A stretch of 64,000 bases of DNA, from positions 1,738,501-1,802,500 of the forward strand of contig PQWQ01000010.1 in assembly GCA_002943765.1 (NCBI GenBank), written 5' to 3'. Position numbers and translations under genes: made by a program. The notes beneath the pieces were generated by a model. The model was not told the origin of the DNA and searched no databases. It saw nothing but the letters and a program-made list of their open reading frames with translations. Positions 13,530 to 23,875 of the stretch are shown one piece after another. Each line of letters begins with the position of its first letter. Positions within the stretch are counted from its first letter, which is position 1. Source of the stretch: Psoroptes ovis. Lineage: Eukaryota; Arthropoda; Arachnida; Sarcoptiformes; Psoroptidae.

Positions 13530-13684
13530 TTATGCTTGATTTATTCGAAATTCTTAAAAATCGAAATTTCAATGATTTTTATTGTAAAGTTTTTGTTCAT
13601 AATTTTAATTTAATTCAAATAAAAATGGAATTTTTGAATTTTTTTCTAATTGAATCATATTACATTCTTTGTCGCCCTTAATAG

Positions 13685-15270
13685 ATCAAATTAATTATAA
13701 TAAAAATTACATTAAAATTATTAATATCGATCTTTGAAACGATTGCAATAGCAACAACAGCAGCAGCGGCGACCACAAATGATCAATCTGTACATTCATC
13801 ATTAAAATTGCAAACATATCGTTGTATAAAATATCAAACAAAAATCATGTGTCCAACTGATCGTAGTAAACTATTCGATTTATCACCAAAAAATCATCAA
13901 AACATTGATGCATTAGCAATGGCCAATTCAAGTATTGAATTAGGACCAATCATGTATCATAGACAATTTTCAATACAATCATCATCTAAAAATGATAAAA
14001 TGCAATCATCATCATCATCATCAAAATCATCATCATCATCAAAATCATCAATTCGACAACATGTGATCTATTATACTAGGCAATATACAAATAATAATGA
14101 TAATAATATGGCCATAAATATGAATTCAAAACAAAATGTTTATGATCTAAATGATGAAGATGAATATAAATTTATGCATGATGATGCCAATATTGTTGAA
14201 CACATTATCGATGATGATGGTGGACATCGACATCATCGATTAAACAAGTAAATTTTTGATTAAATAATTTTTTTTTCGATTGATTTGTTAACATTTTCTT
14301 CCATACATAAATTACAGAATCAAAATTAATACATTTATCGATGAAAATAAATCAATGATACGACGAATGTTTGGTGATCATCAAAGACAATATGATAATG
14401 ATGGCCATTTAGCGCCAGCCGACACCGATGATGATGACGATGAATTTCGTGATCATTATTCAAGTTTTCATGGTCAAAATGGCCAGCAATCAGGTCATCA
14501 TCATCATCATCATCATCAACAAAAACGTCAAAAACGATCGATTAAACCGAAATTATTGTCTAATAATAAGTGAGTATATAATTGATTTGATTTTTTTGTA
14601 AAATTGTAACTTGTAGATCAATCGTGTCTACGCGTGTGTGTGTGAAAAAATCGTGAAAGTTGAATGCTCGTGAATTCATTCATTCAATGAAATTTGAAAG
14701 AAAAATTTCTTAAATTTTCATTTTTCTTCAATGAAATTTCATTGAATCATAAGGAAAAATTTTACGTTCATCCATTCGATTCCGGTCATGAATGTTCTCT
14801 CATTATTTCATTTTCATCCAATTCATTGATTCAATTATTATTTATGTTTGATCTAAAATTTCTCTTCAACTCGATTGTTTTTTCTATCCTCGCAAAAATA
14901 GAATCGATTCATGTGAATCATCAACCGAAATAGTAACACCATACTGGGCATCAAATTCAGCCGGTAAAATACGTGCCATTGTTAATACACAACATTTACA
15001 GCAAGCAATACAACAAGAAATTTGTCAGTAAGTATTTTGAAATTTTGTTTGAATTAAATTCTGTAATGTTGATTGGATAAACAATTGATTATATTTCATT
15101 CTCTTTCCAGAGCCATTCAAACACGAAGATGTAACAAAGATTGCCGCTGTGAACAAAAATATAAATGGCATCGATTGCTAGCATATGATCCAGATGATGA
15201 TTGTAAAGGTATATTCATGGATTGGTTTCTATTTCCATCTTGTTGTGTGTGTCGCTGTACAAGATATTGA
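13685..15270 (+). CDS. Spaetzle-like cystine-knot ligand precursor (5' end unresolved)
   Basis: Exons 13685 (or 13752)-14247, 14318-14569, 14901-15027 and 15111-15270; the three internal joins are all phase 2 with GT/AG borders. The prodomain is long, with Ser, Asp and His tracts. Exon 2 ends near a basic KRQKRS furin-type site. The last two exons encode the cystine-knot domain: a Cys, then TPYWASNSAGKIRAIVNTQH, then Cys pairs, the CEQKYKWHRLLAYD segment and a C-terminal FPSCCVCRC. This layout matches Spaetzle/neurotrophin-like Toll ligands, which are secreted and cleaved before binding Toll receptors. No ATG opens the first exon in frame before the hydrophobic IKLIIIKITLKLLISIF stretch, which looks like a signal peptide. 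The acceptor at 13684 is phase 0, so the ATG should sit in an upstream exon, perhaps the hydrophobic ORF at 12958-13062. The domain call is confident; the paralogue number is unknown. Confidence 0.72.
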
Positions 15271-16560
15271 ATTTAGGGAAAATTCACACCAATAGAACGA
15301 ATTCAATTGTAAATATCATCAAGATTGTGACATTCAACAGGTGGTCATGGCATCATTTCGCGAAATGATCAAACTGTCAACCTTTTTTTTCTGTCATCAC
15401 TTGTAAATTTGCAGTAATTTTTCAATCATTTTCTCATATTGTAAAAGAAACTTGCTTTTATCATTTGTAAAATGTGATTTTTCAAATCTTGTAATTTTGT
15501 AAAATAAAAATTTGAAAATAATACTTTTAATACTCAAAATAGATAAAAGAAATTTCAATGAATCAAAACAATTGTTTTGTCGCTTCATGGCGATTTTCAT
15601 GCGTCATTCATTTGAATTAAAATTCAAAGCATTTTCAATACGGTCAATTTTCAATTTTAACACTCAAACATCATTCATCATTTCATGATTTTTTTTTTTG
15701 AATAGAAATATATTCAAATGCATTCGATACAATTGAATGAATTTGTCATTTTAAATTTGAAAAATAAAAGAAAAAAAATTCGAAATTTAATTCAAATTAC
15801 AAATAGAAGGGAATCATAACTTTATTTTCATTCGGAATGAATTGTATTCAACAGTATTGAATTCACCATTGTTATTATCATCATTCAAATAATGTTTGAT
15901 TGATGATTGAAATATGGGAAATATTATTTTATATTTACGCTATGACTCAATTGTTTGATTGATGATTATTTTTTTTTCAGAAAAAAATGAATATTTCACA
16001 TTCATTCAATCGAATTGTCCATTTAGAATGAAATGAAAACCTTTTGGTTACGTAAAAAGCAAAATAAAAAAAAAATTATTTTTAGAAATTTTTACAAATT
16101 GTTTTGTTTTAAACAAACAGACAACTTGGACACTTATGGTGATCATGATGTTGACCAATTCGTTGACCAAATTTCATGGCTGAAACATGAACATTCCCTT
16201 CAATAGTATTTTATTGAATGGATTTTTTGTTTCACTTTGAAATAACAATGAATGTGAATACATTCTTTTAAATATAATTGAAATTGAAAATGATAAAATG
16301 AAACCAAATCAATTGAAATGTCTCTATTTTCTCTCCTCAAATTTTTGTTTGGCCATTCAAAACATTTATAAAATGTTGAAAATTGAATTTGAAGAAAAAA
16401 TTCAAATTGTTCAATCATTCAATATATATTGAATAAGTGAGCCGTAATCATGGTTTAATTTTCTATAAAGATTAAATCTATTTTCAAATTTCAACTCTTC
16501 AAAACAATGTTGAATATGTGATGATCAAATTTTTTTGATGTGAAAATTAATAATTCAACA
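15271..16560. other. Intergenic, no gene seen
   Basis: A/T-rich spacer between the Spaetzle-like gene and the desaturase. Only short ORFs without coding character occur. It should hold the 3' UTR of the first gene and the promoter and 5' UTR of the second; no clear TATA box was recognised close to the desaturase ATG. Confidence 0.55.
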
Positions 16561-17793
16561 ATGGTTAATCAAATTTCAACAATAGATAAACAATTACTCG
16601 AATGTGATTCTGAAATTGATCAAAAATTGAATGAATTTGATCATGTGATCACCGCCAATCGAGATGATTATCAACAAATTGATCAAATTAAACAACAGCG
16701 ACAATGTCAATTAGAAGATAATGAAAATAATGATGATAAAAACAATCATAGCAATGATAATATTGATAATAATAATAATAATAATAATGAATATAAAAGA
16801 AAAATTGTATGGCGTAATGTGATCGCAATGCTCATATTACATTTAATGGCAATCTATGCGTACATCAACTTTGGTCTAGATCGCCGTATCACATGGTATG
16901 TATTGTTATGGCCTGATTTTTTGGCAAGAATTTCTGCATTAGGTGTTTTAGCCGGATCACATCGATTATGGTCACATCGTTCATATAAAGCACATTGGCC
17001 ACTGCGTCTCTTGTTAATGTTACTACAAACAATGGCCCTACAAAATGATATTTATGATTGGTGTCGTGATCATCGTTTACATCATAAATTTTCCGATACC
17101 GATGCTGATCCATATAATGCACGTCGTGGTTTCTTTTTTTCACATATGGGTTGGCTTATGGTACGAAAACATCCGGAAGTGATACGGAAAGGAAAAACAA
17201 TCGATTTATCTGATGTTTGGGATGATTGGGTTGTACGTTTTCAACGAAGATTTTACATACCATTAGTGATATTATTGTGGGCAATTATACCGACATATCT
17301 TTGTTATTATTTTACCGGCTATTCATTAGTTGATTGTTTTTTAGGTGCTGTTATTGTACGATATGTAATATCATTACATTATGCATGGTTAGTCAATTCA
17401 GCTGCACATCTTTATGGCTATCAAATGTATGATCGAACAATTGAACCAAGAGAAAATCGTATGGTTGTTTATGCAAGTATGGGTGAAGGTTATCATAATT
17501 ATCATCATACATTTCCATGGGATTATTCAGCAAGTGAACATGGCTGGCAAAAGTGTTTTAATTTAACCACAGCACTCATTGATCTATGTGTTTGGCTTGG
17601 TTTAGCATATGATTGTAAAAAAGTAAATAAAACATTAATCAAAAAACGTATGGAACGTAATGGTGATGAAAATAGCCATAAACAGTATTTTCGTATTAGC
17701 ACTTTTTTCGATTATTTATTTGGCATACTTTCATCATATAGTTTCATATTGTTCACATGGTCGTTACGTTATTTGATCAATGGACACTTGTGA
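16561..17793 (+). CDS. Acyl-CoA delta-9 desaturase (stearoyl-CoA desaturase type)
   Basis: Single-exon ORF of 410 codons from the first ATG (the frame is open slightly upstream without an ATG). It has all three histidine boxes of membrane acyl-CoA desaturases: HRLWSH at residues 134-139, HRLHH at 171-175 and HNYHH at 312-316. Hydrophobic pairs flank them, and the LVNSAAHLYG segment before the third box is typical. The enzyme class inserts a cis double bond into saturated acyl-CoA in the ER, using cytochrome b5. The first 80 residues are an unusual acidic and Asn-rich extension (DNIDNNNNNNNE), longer than normal. The N-terminal half lacks introns. In arthropods these enzymes feed membrane lipids, storage lipids and sometimes lipid pheromones; regiospecificity is not shown by sequence. 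It is the last gene before the receptor array. Confidence 0.92.
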   Translation: MVNQISTIDKQLLECDSEIDQKLNEFDHVITANRDDYQQIDQIKQQRQCQLEDNENNDDKNNHSNDNIDNNNNNNNEYKRKIVWRNVIAMLILHLMAIYAYINFGLDRRITWYVLLWPDFLARISALGVLAGSHRLWSHRSYKAHWPLRLLLMLLQTMALQNDIYDWCRDHRLHHKFSDTDADPYNARRGFFFSHMGWLMVRKHPEVIRKGKTIDLSDVWDDWVVRFQRRFYIPLVILLWAIIPTYLCYYFTGYSLVDCFLGAVIVRYVISLHYAWLVNSAAHLYGYQMYDRTIEPRENRMVVYASMGEGYHNYHHTFPWDYSASEHGWQKCFNLTTALIDLCVWLGLAYDCKKVNKTLIKKRMERNGDENSHKQYFRISTFFDYLFGILSSYSFILFTWSLRYLINGHL

Positions 17794-18365
17794 GCCCCCC
17801 CCCAAAAAAAATGAAGAAAAAATTCAACAATTCAATTAATAAAAACACGAGTAAACACAAAAATCAAAATCAAACAAAATCGAAAACAAAAAAACTAACG
17901 CAAATGCGTCTAAACGTGCAGTGAAGCCAACATTCAAACAAGGAAACAACATTAATGTGAATTTAAATTTACATTTAAATAAAAATGTCAATATTTAACA
18001 AGACAAATTGTTAAAATATGTTTCGGACCAAATCAAAAAAAAATGCACAAATAAATCGAATACCGGAACAAGAAATAAAAACCAAAAATTAAAAAAAATA
18101 AATAAATAAATATGATTAATAAATGAAATCATTTTCATCATCAGTTCTTCAAAATAATTGTCAAATTAATGAAAATTGTACCCATTACCCTGTAATTTAT
18201 AATTTTTTGAAAAAATACATGTTTATATCATTGACAAAATTATGAATTGAATTGGATCCAAATGATTTTGGGTTCTTCCAAAAAAATTGGAAAAAAAACA
18301 TGAAAACATTTCTATCAATTTTTCAAAATAAACTCTAATGATATTCATTTTTATTTCTTAATTAT
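17794..18365. other. Intergenic with short poly-C tract after desaturase
   Basis: A run of C follows the desaturase stop at about 17795-17803, then A-rich DNA with several AATAAA-like sites (for example near 18090-18120) that could end the desaturase transcript. No gene is seen. Confidence 0.5.
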
Positions 18366-20540
18366 TTCTCTCTGTATCTCTCTCATTATGCCCATTCAAT
18401 TGCCAAGGAAACAAAAAGAAACTCATGCCGAGAATCGGAATTTCAAATTATTAAAAAAAAAATTAAATTTGGAAAATTGAAAAATTGCAAATTTTCACTC
18501 ATCATTATAATTTATTCATTTTGAAATGAAAAAACATTCATTCAAATTGAATCATATAATTTTCAATGCACTCGAATAAATAATAGAAATTTTTATATTT
18601 GAATAAAAAAAAATGATAATTAAAATTAGCGAAATAGAATGAAATTTGAAAATGGCTGCGACTAGAATTGCTAAAAATTTAGCGAATAATTTGAAATTAA
18701 ATACAATTAAATCATTTATTAATGATGATACAATTAATGATTCATTAAAAATTGAATTAATTATGAAAAATGAATTCGAATTGATTACATTAATAATGTT
18801 GAGATTAAATATAACAATAAATGATTATCTTCAACAAACGATTGTGAAAAATTATCAAACATTCAAATTTCTCATCTTTTTAACAGGAAATGTATGGCTA
18901 TTTATGTGTTCAATGACAATTATAATTATAATGAGGGAATATTCTCTCATAAGCGTACCGATTAATTGTACCGAACAAATTCTACAATTTAAACGTCTAG
19001 ATTTGCTATTAATGTTGATGATATTTTCACATTTAATAATTGAAATTATCGTAAAAATAATAACAACAAAAACATTAAATTATAATTGCAGCTGGATGGA
19101 TTTTATTCTCAACAAAAATGATGATTTGTCTAGTGCTAATCTAGAGAAAAGTTCATTATTATTTATAATTAAGTTTTATCCATTATTAAGATATTTTTCA
19201 ATGTTAGCATTATTATTCATTTCATCAATGTTATTAATAAATGGGTTAGTATTTGTACCGTATTATTTAGTAAGATTTAATTCATTTAACACTGATCAAT
19301 CAACAATATTGTCACCAATTCAATTGATTGGCACAATCATTGTATCATTATGGATACATATAGACTCAATTTATTTGTTCACTATGATGGTATTGATATC
19401 CAATTTAAGTTTATTAAAAGCAACATATTTTTTTGGTAAAATTAAATATTTGACTAAATTGATTGATAAAACAATATTAAAACAATTAACAAATGATTAT
19501 CGTGTTGATGATAGAATATTTTGGCAAAAATTTTATATGAATTACATGAAATTGTTCAAAAGTTTGAGCGACTCAAATCAAACAGCAAAAATATTATTAT
19601 TAGGCATGGAAATAGTTGCAAAGATATCGTCAATAATAATATGTGTGTTCTATACTTTACAATCCAAAAATATGCAATTATCAAGCTATTTATTTGTCAT
19701 AATCATTCTTTTCGGTGTATCATCATTGAATTATTTTTATTATTGTGGCTCAGCGTTACAATCATATAAAGAAAAATGTTTATCAATATTATTAAGATGG
19801 CTAGCTAGGCGACAATATTTGAGGCAATTAGCGTTGATCGTATTACGAAAACATCGACTTAGTAATCAACAACCAAAATATTTACAAACAAAATTTAAGC
19901 GTACACTAAAAATAAATCTTTTCTCACAAACAATGATTGAAAGTCATTTCGGTTATACGTGTGGTGATTTGTTTGAATTGAATAAATTACGTTTTTTCCG
20001 TCAATTTCTATGGAATTTCGGTTTTATCCTAATGTTTTACAATAATATTGCATATTTGTAATATGTAAATAATACAAATAATTATAATATTGATGTAAAT
20101 ATATAAATTATACACTAAAAAGATTTAGATTGTAAATTTTGTAAAATTTAAAATAAAATGAAATAAATAAAACTTGAAAATAAATCACTCAATTAACATG
20201 ACTTTATTAAATTTTGATTTTAAAATTATCAAAAGGGGGAATGAATAGTTCCAAACATTTGAATTTAATTTTTAGAAATTGAAAAAAAAAAATCATGCTT
20301 CAATTCATTGCTATGGTAATGAAATTTTCCGTGTCAACATGGATTATTTTTGATCGGAAAAAAACAATTGAATTGATAGTAATTATTTTTCGATTTTTTT
20401 CCAATATTCTACCGAAAATCAATAATTTTTGCAATAAATTTCCTGGAAAAAATCGAAAATCAAAATTCAGTCATTAATTAACCATAAGATGATCAATAAT
20501 CGACCGATAATTTAAGTTATTCAATTACAATAGAAAAAAA
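18366..20540 (+). repeat. Duplication unit carrying CR1
   Basis: Upstream and downstream flanks of CR1 match those of CR2 (unit at 21121-23260). The left parts share CAATTGCCAAGGAAACA and GAGAATCGGAATTT; the right parts share a downstream block around 20290-20350 and 22955-23015. So a segment of about 2.2 kb, larger than the gene, was copied. Edges are by eye. Confidence 0.65.
18652..20061 (+). CDS. CR1: Gr-like 7-TM chemoreceptor (subfamily A)
   Basis: Single-exon, 469 codons from ATGGCTGCG at 18652; CR2 starts with the same MAATRIAK. Several hydrophobic segments fit seven TMs, with a long loop before the last two. The C-terminus carries GYTCGDLFELNK and then a final TM ending in FYNNIAYL. 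This is the same position as the TM7 motif of insect gustatory receptors, but with a different sequence. With CR2 it forms subfamily A, clearly divergent from CR3-CR20 though sharing NDY near the N-terminus and the GxTCG motif. If a Gr, it would be an inverted-topology ligand-gated channel subunit in sensory neuron membranes. That role is inferred from family resemblance; an unrelated mite 7-TM family remains possible. A cluster of AATAAA lies about 100 bp after the stop. Confidence 0.68.
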   Translation: MAATRIAKNLANNLKLNTIKSFINDDTINDSLKIELIMKNEFELITLIMLRLNITINDYLQQTIVKNYQTFKFLIFLTGNVWLFMCSMTIIIIMREYSLISVPINCTEQILQFKRLDLLLMLMIFSHLIIEIIVKIITTKTLNYNCSWMDFILNKNDDLSSANLEKSSLLFIIKFYPLLRYFSMLALLFISSMLLINGLVFVPYYLVRFNSFNTDQSTILSPIQLIGTIIVSLWIHIDSIYLFTMMVLISNLSLLKATYFFGKIKYLTKLIDKTILKQLTNDYRVDDRIFWQKFYMNYMKLFKSLSDSNQTAKILLLGMEIVAKISSIIICVFYTLQSKNMQLSSYLFVIIILFGVSSLNYFYYCGSALQSYKEKCLSILLRWLARRQYLRQLALIVLRKHRLSNQQPKYLQTKFKRTLKINLFSQTMIESHFGYTCGDLFELNKLRFFRQFLWNFGFILMFYNNIAYL

Positions 20541-21120
20541 AGCCACTGAATATCCGAAGTTGGTAGGTTTTTTATTTGAGAAAAATAATCTTGATCATAT
20601 TTTCTGAAAAATCTCATTTGGATCTTGGGATCATATTATTGATAATTGTCAATATAATATTTAAATTTTATTCATGAAATATTGAATAATAATGGTTGAA
20701 ATTTTATCTAACAATTAAAATTGATTGATCGTCGACGACCAATCATCGATCGCCGGATCCATGTACATGATATATAAAAGCTTGTAATGATCAATTTCAT
20801 TGTAATTTGTAATTTCATTTCTAACATACCTCTATTGTTAACATGGTATAGAGGTTATTTTGTTGATGATAATAAAAAAAAATTAAAATTGATTAATCAA
20901 TGAAATCATCATCATCATCACAAGCTCTTTTAAACATGTCAATTGAATAAAAATTGTAACCTTGAATTTTCAAATATATAATAATATTTATATACAAATA
21001 TGTGAAAAAATTTTCTTTTCTCAAAAAAAAAAAAAAAACAAAAACAAAAACATTTTTATGAAAGTTTCAGAATAATTCTAGAAAAATTTTATTTTATTTT
21101 ATTTTCTGTATTTTAATTGT
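20541..21120. other. Spacer between CR1 and CR2 units
   Basis: A/T-rich spacer holding a TATA-like TATATAAAAG at 20771-20780 and, 50 bp on, a small hairpin (ACCTCTAT at 20828 paired with ATAGAGGT at 20848). No ORF of note. See the findings for the possible small transcript. Confidence 0.5.
20771..20780 (+). promoter_or_regulatory. Possible TATA box
   Basis: The sequence TATATAAAAG is a close match to a TATA box. It is about 570 bp upstream of the CR2 ATG, too far for a simple promoter unless there is a 5' intron. It could serve an unrecognised short transcript. Confidence 0.25.
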
Positions 21121-23260
21121 TCCGCTTCTCCATCGTTCTCTATGCCAATTCAATTGCCAAGGAAACATGAAAAATTCATGTCGAGAATCGGAATTTTAAA
21201 CATTGAAAAAAAGGAAATTCGGAAAAGAATCACTGACTTTTATGTATTTTCATTTTATAATGAAAAACACTCATTCAATTAAATCATGTAATATTCAATG
21301 CAGTCAAATAAATAAAAAAAATTTGTAGACAGACAAACAAATCCAAAATGGCTGCCACTAGAATTGCAAAAAAATTTTCAAATAATTTGAAATTCAATGA
21401 AATTAAATCATTTATTAATGATGCTACAATTAATGACTCACTAAAATTTGTATTGATTATGAAAAATGAGGTAGAATTGGTAACATTAATAGTGTTTCGA
21501 TTGAATATAACAATGAATGATTATCTTCGACAAACGATAGTGAAAAATTATCAAACGTTCAGATTTCTCATCTTTTTAACATGCAATGTATGGTTATTTA
21601 TGTGTTCATTGACAATTATAGTTATAATGAGGGAAAATTCTCTCATAAGCGTACCGATTAATTGTACCGAACAAATTCTACAAGTCAAACGTCTAGATTT
21701 GCTCGTAATGTTAATGTTATTTTCACATTTAATAATTGAAATTATCGTTAAAATGATAACAACAAAAACATTAAATTATAATTTCACATGGATGGATTTT
21801 TTTCTCAATAAAAATGGTGATTTGACTAGTGCTTATCTAGAGAAAAAATCATTGATATTTATAATTAAGTTTTATCCATTATTAAGATATTTTTCAATGT
21901 TAGCATTATTATTCATTTCATCAATGTTATTAATAAATGGGTTAGTAATTGTACCGTATTATTTAGTAAGATTTAATTCATTTAACACTGATCAATCAAC
22001 AATATTGTCACCAATTCAATTGATTGGCACAATCATTGTATCGTTATGGATACATATAGACTCAATTTATTTGTTCACTATGATGGTATTGCTATCCAAT
22101 CTAACTTTATTATTAGTAGTATATTACAATGGTAGCATTAACTATTTGACTAAATTGATTGATAAAAAAATGCTGAAGAGATTAACACATGATTATCATG
22201 TTGATGACAGAATTTTTTGGAAAAAATTTTATATGAATTACACGAAATTGTTTAAAAGTATGAGTGATACAAATCAAACAACTAAAATATTATTATTAGG
22301 CCTGGAAATTGTTGCAAAGATATCGTCAATAATAACATGTGTATTCTATACTTTACAATCTGAAAATATGCAATTATTAGGCTATTTGTTTGTTATAATC
22401 ATTCTTTTCGGTGTATCATCATTGAATTATTTCTATTATCGTGGCTCAGCGTTACAATCATATAAAGAAAAATGTTTAACAATATTGTTAAGATTGTTAG
22501 CTAGGCAACAATATTCGAGCCAATTGACATTGATCGCATCACGAAAACATCGTTCTATTTATCAACAACCAAAATTTTCATATACAGATTTCAAGCGGAC
22601 ATTAAAATTGAATCTGTTCACGCAAACAATGATTGAAAGTCATTTCGGTTTTACATGCGGTGATTTATTTGAATTGAATAAATTACGTTTTCTTCGCCAA
22701 TTTTTAATGAATTTTAGTTTTATTCTAATGTTTTACAACAATATTGCATATTTGTAATATGTTAATAAAGATAATATTTATGAAAATATTATCTACTATA
22801 TCGATCCGAATTGTAAAATTGTGAGAAAAAATTGAATAAATAAAATTTACAACTAATTAACATAGCTTTAGTTAATTTTGATTGCTGAATTATTCAAAAG
22901 GAATGAATAATTTCAGTAAATTGAAATTTTATTTTCGAAGAATTCGAGAAAAAAAATCATTCATCTACACATTACCATGGTAATGGAATTTTTCGTGCCA
23001 ACACGGAATATTTTTCATCAAAAAAAAAAAAAAAAAAATAAGCAATTGAATCATGTAAAAATTCATTTAAAAGAATTTCAAGGAAAAATCATCATATTGA
23101 TTGATAATTGTTGTTCAATTATGTTTTTTCAAGAATCGATAATATTTTTTAGGAAATTTTCAAATTCAAATTCAATTAACAATTTATTTTTTATTAATCA
23201 CAAGATGATCAATAATCGAGAAATGATTGAATGATTATTAAATTACGAAGAAAAAAAGGA
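21121..23260 (+). repeat. Duplication unit carrying CR2
   Basis: Second copy of the CR1-type unit (18366-20540). Identity continues through 5' flank, coding region and 3' flank. Edges are by eye. Confidence 0.65.
21348..22757 (+). CDS. CR2: Gr-like 7-TM chemoreceptor (subfamily A)
   Basis: Single-exon, 469 codons, the same length as CR1 and aligning to it end to end. The N-terminus is MAATRIAK. The seven hydrophobic segments, the NDYLRQT stretch near residue 57 and the C-terminal GFTCGDLFELNK and FYNNIAYL are shared. A 234-bp tract (21858-22091) is almost identical to CR1 while flanking coding parts differ much more, which suggests gene conversion or selection. The ATG context is AAAATGG. 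The role is inferred as a membrane chemoreceptor, with the same caveat as CR1. Confidence 0.68.
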   Translation: MAATRIAKKFSNNLKFNEIKSFINDATINDSLKFVLIMKNEVELVTLIVFRLNITMNDYLRQTIVKNYQTFRFLIFLTCNVWLFMCSLTIIVIMRENSLISVPINCTEQILQVKRLDLLVMLMLFSHLIIEIIVKMITTKTLNYNFTWMDFFLNKNGDLTSAYLEKKSLIFIIKFYPLLRYFSMLALLFISSMLLINGLVIVPYYLVRFNSFNTDQSTILSPIQLIGTIIVSLWIHIDSIYLFTMMVLLSNLTLLLVVYYNGSINYLTKLIDKKMLKRLTHDYHVDDRIFWKKFYMNYTKLFKSMSDTNQTTKILLLGLEIVAKISSIITCVFYTLQSENMQLLGYLFVIIILFGVSSLNYFYYRGSALQSYKEKCLTILLRLLARQQYSSQLTLIASRKHRSIYQQPKFSYTDFKRTLKLNLFTQTMIESHFGFTCGDLFELNKLRFLRQFLMNFSFILMFYNNIAYL

Positions 23261-23875
23261 CCATGAATATTCAATGTTTGAAGGTTTTTTGTTCGATGAG
23301 AATTATCTAAATCCTTTTATGTTGGCAATAATTCTGTTATTATTGATGGCAGGAATAAGGGTTTAATTTGTAAACAAACTGATTAAATTTAAATGAAATC
23401 TATTTCATACAATCGATGAATATTACATGATGTTTCATAATTTTTTTCCACTGAAATTTGAAACATTGTAATGTACTCAAGCATTATAAATGTATCAAGT
23501 TACAAATTTATCGACTTGTTTATTTAATACATTTTGATTAAATTATTGATTATATCGTTAATGATGATAAATGAAAAAAAAATACAAAATTTATGAAATT
23601 AATTTTTTTCCTTCGGAAAAGAAATCATTTATTTCAATGTTTTTCAATTTCAATAATTGAAAAATGAGCCAGAATCATCAATCAGTTTAATGAAACTTCT
23701 AATAATGAAGGAAAAAAGTTTCATAAGATTCATTTGTAAAAATCAAATAGGATTCTTTCTCTTTTTTGTATCAAAAAGTTTTCATTCATGTTTTGATTCG
23801 AGTTTCGAATTTGTTCTTTTCGATTATTTTTCGTTGTAAATTCATCTGAAATTGAAAATTTATCAAAAAATAAAA
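23261..23875. other. Intergenic between CR2 and CR3
   Basis: A/T-rich spacer without a supported gene; it should hold the CR3 promoter. Only low-complexity short ORFs are present. Confidence 0.5.
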
